The notes: a model not told the origin generated them from the letters alone. A stretch of DNA of 34,641 nt from Mogibacterium sp. (GCA_017515425.1 JAFWFU010000010.1:1-34641); one strand, 5' to 3'. Positions 15,488 through 23,729 are shown, numbered from the stretch's first letter. Translations and numbers: made by a program.

Positions 15488-16741
15488 CTATTCGTATCTC
15501 AGAGCGTCTATCGGATTCATCTTAGCGGCTTTTCCGGCAGGATAGAGTCCGAAGAAAATCCCGAAGGCTGCCGAAAATACCACGCTTATCAATATCCATT
15601 TAACCGGCAGTATTCCGGGGAACTTCAAAGCCTTAGAAGCTTCAAGCCCGATAGCAACGCCGATCATCACTCCTATTGTACCACCTACCAGACACATTAC
15701 AATGGACTCGGTGATAAACTGCAATCTTATGGAGAAATTAGTAGCTCCGAGAGCCTTGCGCGTTCCGATTTCCCTCGTTCTCTCCGTTATGGATACCACC
15801 ATTATATTCATCACGCCTATGCCGCCGACCAGAAGGGAGATCGCTGCGATCGCCGATAATGCCAGCTTGATATTATTGAGCATATCAGTGGTCTCCTTTA
15901 TCACGTCCTGATTGCTGTAGCCATCCAAATAATAGGCGTCATTATCCTTATAGTATTTATTATTTACATAATCCTTTATTTCCACGCATAGCTGCAATGT
16001 ATCCTCCTCGGGAGTCGCAATCACCTGAAAGGAATCTATCTGATATTCCTCATTTATCTGTGAATATGCGGTCTTTATTGGGATATAGCAGTTCGTAGCC
16101 GACTTGGTAATGCTGAAATCATTGGCACTTTCCTTATGCTCATAGACTCCGACAATCACATATTCGCAGTATTTACCCTCTAATGTGCATTCAATCTGCT
16201 GACCGACAGCCTTCGCAGGGCTGCCATACAGCTTATCCGCGAGCTTGCTCGAAATCACCACAACCCTGGTCTTATCCTCATAATCCCTCTTGCTGAGGTC
16301 TCTTCCCGCCAGAAAAGTAAGCTTGTTCAGGCTCTCAGCAGCCGAATTTACGCCGACAATATTTATGCTCAAATCCTTACCGCTTCTTCCGATTTTACCG
16401 CTCCCTATATCTCTTTGAACGGCAATTCCCTTAACGCGCCCTTTGAAATTAGTGCAAATATCCTCGAATATCTCGTCGCTCACAAAGTCATAATCCTTCA
16501 TTTCGCGGAATTCGACGATTTCCTCGTCACTTTCTATATTCCGATTGGTGACATAGAATTCTATATTGTTCGCACCCATATCATTAAAGGCTTCGCTCAT
16601 GCTTTTATTCAGAGACTCACCCACTGTCATTATGGCGATTACCGAGGCGATTCCTATGACGATTCCGAGCATGGTAAGAAGAGATCTGAGTTTGTTGGCT
16701 CTAAGCTCTGCAAATGCCATGAGAATATTATCTTTAAGCAT
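15488..16741 (-). CDS. MacB-type ABC transporter permease
   Basis: This is a four-helix FtsX/MacB permease. Helix 1 (LRSLLTMLGIVIGIASVIAI) is followed by a large extracytoplasmic domain at about residues 50-280, then three helices, with the conserved SITERTREIGTRKALGA coupling segment between helices 2 and 3 and a PIDALRYE end. It moves substrate or transmits mechanical force across the membrane with the ATPase and adaptor. I chose the ATG at 16741, which has GGAAGAGGAC ahead of it and overlaps the ATPase stop by 8 bases; an in-frame start at 16765 lacks a ribosome site. The protein is 417 residues, normal for the family. Confidence 0.93.
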   Translation of the reverse strand: MLKDNILMAFAELRANKLRSLLTMLGIVIGIASVIAIMTVGESLNKSMSEAFNDMGANNIEFYVTNRNIESDEEIVEFREMKDYDFVSDEIFEDICTNFKGRVKGIAVQRDIGSGKIGRSGKDLSINIVGVNSAAESLNKLTFLAGRDLSKRDYEDKTRVVVISSKLADKLYGSPAKAVGQQIECTLEGKYCEYVIVGVYEHKESANDFSITKSATNCYIPIKTAYSQINEEYQIDSFQVIATPEEDTLQLCVEIKDYVNNKYYKDNDAYYLDGYSNQDVIKETTDMLNNIKLALSAIAAISLLVGGIGVMNIMVVSITERTREIGTRKALGATNFSIRLQFITESIVMCLVGGTIGVMIGVAIGLEASKALKFPGILPVKWILISVVFSAAFGIFFGLYPAGKAAKMNPIDALRYE

Positions 16742-17471
16742 GTCCTCTTCCCTTTCTCTCTCCAATAATCAGTCCGTCGCTCAGCGTAATCACCCTATCA
16801 GTCTCCTCGGCGAGCTCCGGTGAATGCGTTATGAGAACTATCGTAATGCCTCTTTCTTCATGCAGACTGTGAAATAAATCCATTATCATGCGCCCCGTTG
16901 CTGAGTCGAGCGCACCCGTAGGCTCATCTGCAAGGATTATCGCAGGGTCGTTTACGAGGGCTCTGGCTATCGCAACCCTCTGCTTCTGACCACCTGAAAG
17001 CTCGTCGGGATTATGCTCCATACGGTCTTTCATATCGACAAGCCCGAGCATTTCAACAGCCTTTCTCCGCCTTTCCTCATGCTTCACACCCGCATAGCAA
17101 AGCGGCAGCTCCACATTCCGAAGAGCGCTCATGCGCGGTATGAGGTTATAGGTCTGGAAAACGAAGCCAATCAGGGCATTTCGAATATGCGAAAGTTCCG
17201 TGTCATTCGCCCCCGCTATATCCCTGCCGTCAAGCGTATAGCTTCCTTCCGAGGGTCTGTCGAGCGCCCCGATAATATTCATCAGTGTTGATTTGCCCGA
17301 GCCGGACGCGCCCACTATGGAGATGAACTCCCCTCTTTTGACCTTTAAATCCACGCCATGCAATACCTCGAGCTCGTTCTCACGGTTCTCGAAATACCTC
17401 TTATATATTCCGCTGAGGTCTATTATCTCGGAAGAGGCGGCATTATTCAGAAAGTTTTTCTTATCCTTCAT
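16734..17471 (-). CDS. MacB/LolD-type ABC transporter ATP-binding protein
   Basis: All ABC motifs are intact: Walker A GASGSGKST near residue 54, the Q-loop in FVFQTYNLIPRM, signature LSGGQKQRVAIARAL, Walker B IILADEPTGALD and switch His in LITHSPELA. It powers the MacB-type permease encoded next. The ATG at 17471 shares its A with the TGA stop of the adaptor gene (TGATG), a coupling arrangement; the neighbouring TTG at 17474 is less likely. The length of 245 residues is usual, with a 20-residue N-terminal extension. Confidence 0.96.
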   Translation of the reverse strand: MKDKKNFLNNAASSEIIDLSGIYKRYFENRENELEVLHGVDLKVKRGEFISIVGASGSGKSTLMNIIGALDRPSEGSYTLDGRDIAGANDTELSHIRNALIGFVFQTYNLIPRMSALRNVELPLCYAGVKHEERRRKAVEMLGLVDMKDRMEHNPDELSGGQKQRVAIARALVNDPAIILADEPTGALDSATGRMIMDLFHSLHEERGITIVLITHSPELAEETDRVITLSDGLIIGERKGRGHA

Positions 17472-18949
17472 CAATACATCGCCTCACTCTCTTCGTCGAA
17501 TTCATCTGCGAGAGGCACTACGATATTTACGCCTTCCTCTATGCCCTTACCGCTGATTTCAGCATAATAGTCGGTTTTCATGCCGTATTCGACAGGCACC
17601 TGCTTTATATTTCCTTTGTCGTCCATCACCTCGACATATCGCTCCCCGTTTTCGTCGATTTGCACGCAGTTGTCGGGGACGGCAAGGCAGTCCTTTTTCT
17701 CCCAGACCTTCACGACCACCTTTGCAGTCATGCCGATTTTGAGCTTTTCATTCGGCTCATCAATAATCGCCTCTACCTGGTATTCCGCATTCGTAGAGCT
17801 GCTATCCATATTCGACGCAGCCACGGGCGTCTTTGCAACATGTATGAGGCTTCCATGAACGTCCTCCATATCCGCAGCTTTTACGGATATATCCGCTTCC
17901 TGTCCGTCCGCAAGACTGCTGATGTCGTATTGGTCGACCTTCGCGCTCACCCTATAGCTGCTGTCATCATTTATAACAGCGATAGCGTCACCCTTATATA
18001 CATCTCCGGGCTTTACCGCAACAGAGGTGACGACTCCGTCGATTTCGGAAACCACAACGCATTCGTCGAGATCCTTCTGAGCCTTTCTTAGCTCTTCCTT
18101 AGGGGCTGATACGCTTTCCTTTGCAGAAAGCTCCGCGGATTTGACAGCTTCCTTCTGCTCCCTGACATTTCTCGACTGAGACAGTTTGTCATCAGCTCTG
18201 TCCTGCTTTGCTTTCTCGAGGTTTTGCTTGGCAGCATTTTTATTCTCCTCGGCAGCCTTCACCTCGCCTGTGAGCCTCTCTACCTTTGCCTCAGCCTTTT
18301 CAAGCTCATCTTGAAGGTCAGGGTTTTGCGTTCCCGCAGGTTGATTGTTTATAGTATTTCTGATTGCATTTAATTCGTTCAGCGCAGTCGTATGCTGTGT
18401 GACCAAAGAGCTATGCTCGTTCACAGCCTTGGTATAATCAGCCTTGGCGCGCTTTACCTCTTCATTATTTCTTTTCGCATGAATATCCCTGTCCTCCTTG
18501 GCATTATTATAATTTCTTTTGGCGGACTCCAGCTCCATATCGCTTCTTATCTCCGTATTTCTGAGGTTTTGCTGAGCCGCTTTCTTGCCTGCGCGCATCT
18601 GCGTATCGTCGAGAACGGCGATTACGTCGCCCTTCCTGACCCTATCTCCCTCATGCACATTTACGGTCCTAATCTCCACCTCGGTAATGGGACTCGTCAC
18701 GGAATATGTTGCACCGCTCACCACCGTCCCCGATAGCGTAAGACTTTGAACTAAATCCATTTTTTCAACTGCCGCAGTTTCTATCGGCATATCCGTGCCG
18801 TCTGCTCCCGCATTCGACGCCTTAGATTTTAGCAATATGGTGACCGCCGCTGCCAAAACTAGCAGGAGCGCTATTATGATTGCAATCTTTCCGCGCTTTG
18901 TTATCCTTGTCTTTAAATTCCTGATACCTTTACCGTTTATACTTGCCAT
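17471..18949 (-). CDS. HlyD/MacA-type periplasmic adaptor-like protein
   Basis: One N-terminal membrane anchor (about residues 20-40, KIAIIIALLLVLAAAVTILL) precedes an extracellular adaptor. The barrel-sandwich half (VHEGDRVRKGDVIAVLDDTQ) comes next, then a long Lys/Glu/Ala-rich coiled coil at about 115-300, then the second lipoyl half (VSEIDGVVTSVAVKPGDVY), a beta-barrel and a membrane-proximal domain. In monoderms such adaptors partner MacB-like transporters that export peptides or antibiotics. AGGAGAAGG precedes the ATG. It is the first gene of the five-gene set, behind a promoter with direct repeats. The substrate cannot be told from sequence. Confidence 0.93.
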   Translation of the reverse strand: MASINGKGIRNLKTRITKRGKIAIIIALLLVLAAAVTILLKSKASNAGADGTDMPIETAAVEKMDLVQSLTLSGTVVSGATYSVTSPITEVEIRTVNVHEGDRVRKGDVIAVLDDTQMRAGKKAAQQNLRNTEIRSDMELESAKRNYNNAKEDRDIHAKRNNEEVKRAKADYTKAVNEHSSLVTQHTTALNELNAIRNTINNQPAGTQNPDLQDELEKAEAKVERLTGEVKAAEENKNAAKQNLEKAKQDRADDKLSQSRNVREQKEAVKSAELSAKESVSAPKEELRKAQKDLDECVVVSEIDGVVTSVAVKPGDVYKGDAIAVINDDSSYRVSAKVDQYDISSLADGQEADISVKAADMEDVHGSLIHVAKTPVAASNMDSSSTNAEYQVEAIIDEPNEKLKIGMTAKVVVKVWEKKDCLAVPDNCVQIDENGERYVEVMDDKGNIKQVPVEYGMKTDYYAEISGKGIEEGVNIVVPLADEFDEESEAMY

Positions 18950-19014
18950 ATGTTTTCCTTCTCCTGAATTATCCGTGCTCAGCTAGATGCCTATGCACCC
19001 TATCCTACCCTGCC

Positions 19015-19057
19015 ATTATAAACAGCCATTCTTAACGCTGTCCTAAGCTAACCTCAA
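19015..19057 (-). promoter_or_regulatory. efflux operon promoter with three 11-bp-phased hexamers
   Basis: Reading the minus strand, TTGAGG (19057-19052), TTAGGA (19046-19041) and TTAAGA (19035-19030) recur with an exact 11-base period. TATAAT lies at 19020-19015, and the -35 position 17 bases before it (GGACAG, 19043-19038) overlaps the second hexamer. Hexamers with 5-base gaps are the usual pattern for OmpR-family regulators activating from a weak -35. Confidence 0.6.
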
Positions 19058-19083
19058 GATTTCTTTACAAAATCTTCTTTGCA

Positions 19084-19113
19084 ATAAAAATGAGCTCCCC
19101 GCGAAGCTCATTA
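19084..19113 (-). terminator. rho-independent terminator of the isc operon
   Basis: ATGAGCT (19090-19096) and AGCTCAT (19105-19111) form a 7-bp stem. On the minus strand it is followed by TTTTTATTG. It comes directly after the decayed antitoxin reading frame. Confidence 0.8.
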
Positions 19114-19343
19114 AAAAGTATTCATATCAGCTTCCTTCAAGCTGGCTGCCACATACTCATCATAATCAGCATAGCTGTCTACAGCGCCTCTGTATGCGAG
19201 AATAGTTTTATAATCATTATTGGCAGATATTTGAAATGGAATAGCTTGATTTCTCACCGACTGTCTCAAAAAATATTTATGGCAGTAGTCATATTGATAC
19301 CAAGGCTGTCAAACAATGTTTCGGCATCTTTCTTTAAGTATTT
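19111..19343 (-). pseudogene. decayed RelB/DinJ-family antitoxin
   Basis: The minus strand encodes LKKDAETLFDSLGINMTTAI-NIF, stops at TGA (19268-19266), and resumes one base out of frame as FLRQSVRNQAIPFQI. Together these match the RelB/DinJ antitoxin core (AExxFxxLGxxMxxAIxxFLRQ, xxxIPF). Adding one T to the T6 run at 19268-19273 restores a frame through to a TAA at 19113, ending YEYV-like (YDEYVAASLKEADMNTF). The 5' end is missing: similarity begins within about 20 bases of the iscU stop and an in-frame stop lies just ahead. No toxin gene accompanies it. This is a relic, unless the T run is a sequencing error, in which case the start would still be unclear. Confidence 0.75.
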
Positions 19344-19361
19344 TTACAGCCCGTCTGAGGC

Positions 19362-19781
19362 TTAGTCCTCATGCGGTTCAAAGCCCACAAGGCTCTCGGG
19401 AAGCTCCCTGCCGTTCTTAGTATAATAGTCTATGAGCGCCACCTTGATAGCATCCTCTGCGAGAACCGAGCAGTGCACCTTCCTTGCCGGAAGTCCGTCG
19501 AGCGCCTCTACTACTGATTTATTCGTAAGCTCGAGAGCCTCATCAAGAGTCTTTCCCTTGATAAGCTCCGTAGCCATGGAGCTCGTAGCTATCGCCGAGC
19601 CGCAGCCGAAGGTCTTAAACTTGATGTCCGTAATCACATCATTATCCACTTTGAGATACATCTTCATTATATCTCCGCATACGGGATTTCCTACCTCGCC
19701 TACTGCGTCAGCATTCTCAAGAATTCCTACATTTCTCGGATTTTCAAAATGATCCATTACCTTATCTGTATATAGTGACAT
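19362..19781 (-). CDS. iscU: iron-sulfur cluster scaffold protein IscU/NifU
   Basis: This cytosolic scaffold assembles [2Fe-2S] clusters with sulfur from the cysteine desulfurase and passes them to apoproteins. The three ligand cysteines are at residues 35 (NPVCGD, with the conserved Asp 37), 60 (FGCGSAIA) and 104 (KVHCSVLAEDA). The length of 139 residues is typical of the NifU-like N-domain form in Clostridia. AGGAGGGAG gives a strong ribosome site at the ATG 19781. It follows iscS after a 160-base spacer holding a large hairpin. Confidence 0.97.
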   Translation of the reverse strand: MSLYTDKVMDHFENPRNVGILENADAVGEVGNPVCGDIMKMYLKVDNDVITDIKFKTFGCGSAIATSSMATELIKGKTLDEALELTNKSVVEALDGLPARKVHCSVLAEDAIKVALIDYYTKNGRELPESLVGFEPHED

Positions 19782-19850
19782 GTGAATCTCCCTCCTAATA
19801 CGTAAAGTTTTCTTTACATTTATAGTAAAATTAAATTTTTTCTCTGTTTA

Positions 19851-19927
19851 GATGATGAGCAAACACTCCGAAACGAGACCGGACCGAGCGAGAGCTCGGT
19901 CGAGGTGAGGAGTCGTTTGTCATCATC
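19851..19927. other. large imperfect hairpin between iscS and iscU
   Basis: The outer arms GATGATGAGCAAACACTCC and GGAGTCGTTTGTCATCATC pair apart from two single-base bulges. Inside, GACCGAGC and GCTCGGTC form a perfect 8-bp stem with a GAGA tetraloop on the plus strand. No T-tract follows on either strand, so it is not a simple terminator. It may be an mRNA processing or stability element, a REP-like palindrome, or a small structured RNA. Confidence 0.7.
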
Positions 19928-19940
19928 TCATATATATACG

Positions 19941-21137
19941 TTACATAGGTATGCAGTGTTCGCGCTTACCGTTTTCAAGGTCTTCCCAGTACGGTGACAT
20001 ACCTCTGTACCGTTCCACCACGCTATGCACCTTTTCAATTATATAATCAACCTCTTCCTCAGTATTATCCGTATCGAAGCTGAACCTCAGCGACCCATGC
20101 GCAGCCTCTACGGGAACGCCCATGCCCGTCAGAACATGCGAGGGATCCAGCGACTCGCTGGTGCAGGCAGAACCTGACGAGCAGGCAATGCCATACATAT
20201 CGAGATGAAGCAAAAGGCTCTCTCCCTCGACGCCCTCAAAGGAATAATTCACATTTCCCGGAAGCCTCTTAACGGGGTCTCCATTAAGCTGAGAATATGG
20301 TATATCGCTAAGTCCTTCAATGAGCCTGTCCCTCAAAGCGCTCACCTTCTTCATATTCTCTTCCATATGCTCGCAGCCTTCCTTGAGAGCCACAGCCATG
20401 GACGCTATCGCGGGCACATTGATCGTTCCCGCTCTCTTTCCTCTCTCCTGAGCGCCGCCTTCAATCACATTTACGAGCTTCACTCCGTTTCTCGCGTAGA
20501 GAGCACCGACTCCCTTCGGACCGTGGAATTTATGACCCGATATTGACAGCATATCTATATTCATAGCCTGAACGTCTATTGGCAGATGTGCTGCCGCCTG
20601 CACGGCGTCCGTGTGAAAGAGCACGCCCTTTGATTTGCAAAGAGCACCTATCTCCGCTATAGGCTGCACGGCTCCCATCTCATTATTTGCGAACATTATG
20701 CTGACTAAAGCCGTATCCTCTCGGATAGCGTCCTCTACGTCCTTCAGCCTCACAATTCCGTTAGCCTCAGGCACCAGATAAGTAACCTCAAAGCCCTCTT
20801 TTTCCAGCTTCGCCATGGTATGCAATATGGCATGGTGCTCTATATTGGTTGTAATGAGGTGCTTCTTCCCCTTAGACGCAAGCCCTCTTGCGGCACTTAT
20901 GAGCGCCTGATTGTCAGCCTCAGAACCGCCCGAGGTGAAATAGATCTCGTTCGCTTTGGCCGCATTTATACAATCCGCCACAGTCTGCCTCGCCTCGTCT
21001 AAGACCTCCTGTGTGCGCTGCCCGTCCGAATGCAGGCTGTTCGGATTGCCATTATAATTATCAAGGCATTCTATCAGCTTCGCCTTAGCCGCTTCACTCA
21101 TATATGTAGTGGCAGCATTATCCGCATATACTCTCAT
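19941..21137 (-). CDS. iscS: cysteine desulfurase
   Basis: This PLP enzyme converts cysteine to alanine and passes the persulfide sulfur to IscU. DNAATT near the start, HTDAVQAAAHLP and the PLP-lysine motif SGHKFHGPKG (Lys 203) are present. The active-site loop is SSGSACTSES, of the NifS/IscS type. I chose ATG 21137, giving 398 residues, because GAGGAAGAG precedes it and the family starts at MRVYADNAATT; a TTG further out at 21170 lacks a site. It lies 48 bases after iscR. Confidence 0.96.
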   Translation of the reverse strand: MRVYADNAATTYMSEAAKAKLIECLDNYNGNPNSLHSDGQRTQEVLDEARQTVADCINAAKANEIYFTSGGSEADNQALISAARGLASKGKKHLITTNIEHHAILHTMAKLEKEGFEVTYLVPEANGIVRLKDVEDAIREDTALVSIMFANNEMGAVQPIAEIGALCKSKGVLFHTDAVQAAAHLPIDVQAMNIDMLSISGHKFHGPKGVGALYARNGVKLVNVIEGGAQERGKRAGTINVPAIASMAVALKEGCEHMEENMKKVSALRDRLIEGLSDIPYSQLNGDPVKRLPGNVNYSFEGVEGESLLLHLDMYGIACSSGSACTSESLDPSHVLTGMGVPVEAAHGSLRFSFDTDNTEEEVDYIIEKVHSVVERYRGMSPYWEDLENGKREHCIPM

Positions 21138-21185
21138 CTCTTCCTCTCGTCCTCCATTTTTCAGTCTCAATAGTCGCTGGGCGTT

Positions 21186-21638
21186 TTAACTGCTCTCGCA
21201 TTGGTCGCAGTATTCGCCGAGCATTTTCCTGCGATTTCCTTCTATGATGTCCTCAAGCGTAATATTGCTGAGGTATTTCTCTATAATTCCGTCGAGCCCT
21301 GCCCAAAGCGGAAGCGTGCTGCATGTGGCAGCCTTCTCACAATGAATCCCGTCCTGCATTATGCAGTTTACGGGGGCGAGCGTCCCCTCGGTCAGCAGGA
21401 GTATTTCATTTATGCTGTAGTCGGCAGGCTTCCTCGTCAGTCTGTATCCGCCGTTCTTTCCTCTCAGGCTCTGGAGCATTCCGCCTTTATTAAGGACGGA
21501 TATTATGCTCTCAAGGTATTTCATGGAAAGCTGCTGCCTTTCGGCTATATCGGCAAGAGAGACAAATCCTTCTCCGCCGTTTCTTGCCAAATCCACCATT
21601 ACAGTCAGAGCATATCTGCCCTTTGTGGATACCATCAT
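21186..21638 (-). CDS. iscR: Rrf2-family regulator IscR
   Basis: This 150-residue winged-helix repressor probably senses Fe-S status. The DNA-binding domain starts MMVSTKGRYALTVMVDLA and includes SMKYLESIISVLNKGGMLQS. Three cysteines at 92, 100 and 106 (NCIMQDGIHC, ATC) sit where E. coli IscR has its cluster ligands. It heads iscR-iscS-iscU, the usual arrangement. AAAGGAGA precedes the ATG. An inverted repeat in its own promoter is a likely binding site, so the operon is probably autorepressed when clusters are plentiful. Confidence 0.95.
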   Translation of the reverse strand: MMVSTKGRYALTVMVDLARNGGEGFVSLADIAERQQLSMKYLESIISVLNKGGMLQSLRGKNGGYRLTRKPADYSINEILLLTEGTLAPVNCIMQDGIHCEKAATCSTLPLWAGLDGIIEKYLSNITLEDIIEGNRRKMLGEYCDQCESS

Positions 21639-21711
21639 ATCTGAAATCTCCTTTCCGAATCTGCCCTATTTCTAATACTCAGTCGGGCATATTCTTCTTT
21701 AATTCGCGCAA

Positions 21712-21740
21712 ATCCTACCATTTGGGTAGGAATAAGTCAA
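21712..21740 (-). promoter_or_regulatory. isc promoter with Rrf2-type operator in its spacer
   Basis: On the minus strand TTGACT (21740-21735) is followed after 17 bases by TAGGAT (21717-21712). Within the spacer and overlapping the -10 lies a perfect inverted repeat TCCTACC-ATTTG-GGTAGGA (21713-21731). A bound dimer there would block RNA polymerase. Confidence 0.75.
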
Positions 21741-21764
21741 CCCGCTATCATGTATTTTTTTAAT

Positions 21765-21798
21765 TTCAAAAGGGTCAGGTTTCTCTGACCCCTTTGAG
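21765..21798 (-). terminator. rho-independent terminator after the surface-protein gene
   Basis: CAAAAGGGTCAG (21767-21778) and CTGACCCCTTTG (21785-21796) form a 12-bp stem with a 6-base loop; on the minus strand TTTTG then AAATT follows. It ends the gene at 21836 before the isc promoter. Confidence 0.75.
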
Positions 21799-21835
21799 CA
21801 TTCGATTATAGAGCGTGATGTAATGAGTAAAAAAC

Positions 21836-23467
21836 TTATTTCACTTTCACCTTTCTTCCGCAAATCTTCTTCGTAAAGATTTTCTTATACTTTTTGACAT
21901 ATGTCTTATTGTCTTTCTTGGAACCGACCTTGACTTGTACCAGCTTTACCTTAGAACCTTTGAGTGCTCCTTTAACGCCTGCTTTTTTAAGGTTCTTGCT
22001 CTTGACTACAATCGTCGTCGCCTTGCTCTTGTTAAATGCTTTCTTATCGAGCGTGGCTATATTTGCTCCGAGTGTCACCTTCCTAATCTTCTTGCCCGTA
22101 AATGCCTTTGCACCTACGCTCTTTACCGCATAGTCTGCCCTATCTTTAAGCACTACTGAGTCAGGCACGCTTAGGTTCTTGGCATTCTTAGCCTTGATTA
22201 GCTTTACTTCTCCCTCCGCCGAAGCAGTCGCGACTTCGACTACGAGGTATTCGTTACCGTCAATAGTATATCTGTCGCCTTTCTTTACCTCGATTTCTGC
22301 TATCTTTGCAACGGCTTTGTCTAATTTTTCTTTCTTCTCTTTGTATGCAGCTTCTATGAGCAGTTTCTGTTCTTCTGTCAGCTTATCGTATTCCGCCTTT
22401 GCTTTTTCAATATTCTCCTTATCCTTAGTAATGCTTATAGCATTTATGTCCTCAGGAATCTTATCGATAAGTTCTGTCACTTTAGCTAAAGCGGCTTTGT
22501 CTTCTTCGCGAACTGCCAAATAGTACTCTTTGTTGACTTCCGGCGTTCCTGTAAATGTACCGCCAGTGTCCTTAAACATATCAAGAAATGCACCACCCCA
22601 CGGCTTTGTCGATATGACATACGGGATTATATATCCGGCTGATATGTCCTTCGTCTCAGAAATCTTTATGTTTTTGCATCCTTCAAACATCCCATTAAAG
22701 CTTAAATACTTGGGGAAATCCCCCGACAATTTCGTTGGCTTTGTCAAGGATGTGCAGCCCTTAAACATTCCGGCATAACATTGATCCGCAAACTCTGTTG
22801 CAGGCAGTTCCGGTGCTTCTTTAAGAGATGTGCAGCCCTCAAACATATTCATATAACATCCCTCGCCTAGTTTAGTTGCCGGAAGCGCGGGTGCTTTTTC
22901 GAGATTTACACAGTTCTTAAACATTCCCTCATAACAATGAAATTCCTCAGCATTTGCAGGCATTTCCGGTGCTGTTCTCAGCATCTTATTACCAGCAAAG
23001 AAGTGTTTAAACGCATTGGCTTTGATTGTTACCTTTTCACCTGCAGCCACTTTTTTATAATCAAGCAGGTTCTCTAACTTCCCCTCACAGTCAATTAGTG
23101 TATCAGAATCCTTGCTATATAAGTTTAACAAGACATCAAATTCTGAGATGCCTTCGCCCCTCAGATACAGCTTATTGCCTGCGCCACTTTCCATATCGAC
23201 CTCGGCTGTATCATATACTTTCCAATCACCTTCATTGCCTGTTGCAGAATATTCTAAGGTTCCTTCCCAACCTGCCCACATAAAGTAAGCGCTAAACGGT
23301 TTCGTCCCGGTAAAAGTGCCGCAGCCTTCCTTCGCTGCGGCATATGAATTCTCTGCTGATATGATGAGCATGAATGCAAGCATAGTGCAGAGAGTTGCGA
23401 TAATTGCGATAATTCTGCTTATAGAACCTCGCCTACCGCTTTTGATAGTAAGTTCCTGTTTATACAT
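21836..23467 (-). CDS. secreted repeat protein, DUF285/BspA-like
   Basis: A signal peptide (basic start, hydrophobic residues 18-38, likely cleavage after NSYAA) directs this 543-residue protein outside. Residues of about 155-285 hold five 26-residue repeats; three are nearly regular, each starting CY-x2-MF-x2-C and running to LPAT, with a degenerate unit before and another (FNGMFEGCKNIK) after. This is the DUF285/leucine-rich BspA style of surface repeat. A charged helical linker (EYDKLTEEQKLLIEAAY) follows, then a BspA-like C-terminal LRR region with SVGAKAFTGKKIRKVTLG. The last residues are very Lys-rich (KKICGRKVKVK). No LPXTG or S-layer motif is seen, so anchoring is unclear; the basic tail may bind the anionic wall. 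The function is unknown, possibly adhesion. AAGGAGGGAT precedes the ATG. Confidence 0.8.
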   Translation of the reverse strand: MYKQELTIKSGRRGSISRIIAIIATLCTMLAFMLIISAENSYAAAKEGCGTFTGTKPFSAYFMWAGWEGTLEYSATGNEGDWKVYDTAEVDMESGAGNKLYLRGEGISEFDVLLNLYSKDSDTLIDCEGKLENLLDYKKVAAGEKVTIKANAFKHFFAGNKMLRTAPEMPANAEEFHCYEGMFKNCVNLEKAPALPATKLGEGCYMNMFEGCTSLKEAPELPATEFADQCYAGMFKGCTSLTKPTKLSGDFPKYLSFNGMFEGCKNIKISETKDISAGYIIPYVISTKPWGGAFLDMFKDTGGTFTGTPEVNKEYYLAVREEDKAALAKVTELIDKIPEDINAISITKDKENIEKAKAEYDKLTEEQKLLIEAAYKEKKEKLDKAVAKIAEIEVKKGDRYTIDGNEYLVVEVATASAEGEVKLIKAKNAKNLSVPDSVVLKDRADYAVKSVGAKAFTGKKIRKVTLGANIATLDKKAFNKSKATTIVVKSKNLKKAGVKGALKGSKVKLVQVKVGSKKDNKTYVKKYKKIFTKKICGRKVKVK

Positions 23468-23519
23468 CAGATCCCTCCTTTTGATCTTCTAAATCAATAA
23501 AACTTTTGCGGGTTTCAAG

Positions 23520-23542
23520 GCGTATAATAGCCCTTTATACGC
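23520..23542. promoter_or_regulatory. 23-bp palindrome, operator-like
   Basis: GCGTATAA-TAGCCCT-TTATACGC is a perfect 8-bp inverted repeat in the space between two divergent genes (starts 23467 and 23730). No T-tract follows on either side, so an operator is more likely than a terminator. It probably overlaps the promoter of the surface-protein gene. Confidence 0.5.
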
Positions 23543-23600
23543 ACATCATACGAAATTTAAAGGATCTATTATTTGATGACATGCGCAATGCCCCCTCTAA

Positions 23601-23678
23601 TTTTGATTTTAGTGGAAAGCTTTTGATTTTGCCGGAAACTTTTTCAGTATTGCGTTTGATATTATCGGGGCTTATACT
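23601..23678 (+). promoter_or_regulatory. promoter with upstream 20-bp direct repeats
   Basis: TTGCGT (23650-23655), 17 bases, then TATACT (23673-23678) form a plausible promoter for the gene at 23730. Immediately upstream are two abutting 20-base units, TTTTGATTTTAGTGGAAAGC and TTTTGATTTTGCCGGAAACT (23601-23640). Two-turn direct repeats 10 bases before a weak -35 look like an activator site. Confidence 0.5.
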
Positions 23679-23729
23679 ATGGATGGGAAAATCTGAAAAG
23701 AAGTAATATATATAAGGAAGCAGTTTTAT

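Noticed and set aside
19090-19365. 91-codon plus-strand frame
   Set aside because: The opposite strand holds a recognisable decayed RelB/DinJ antitoxin and a terminator; the plus-strand frame has no support.
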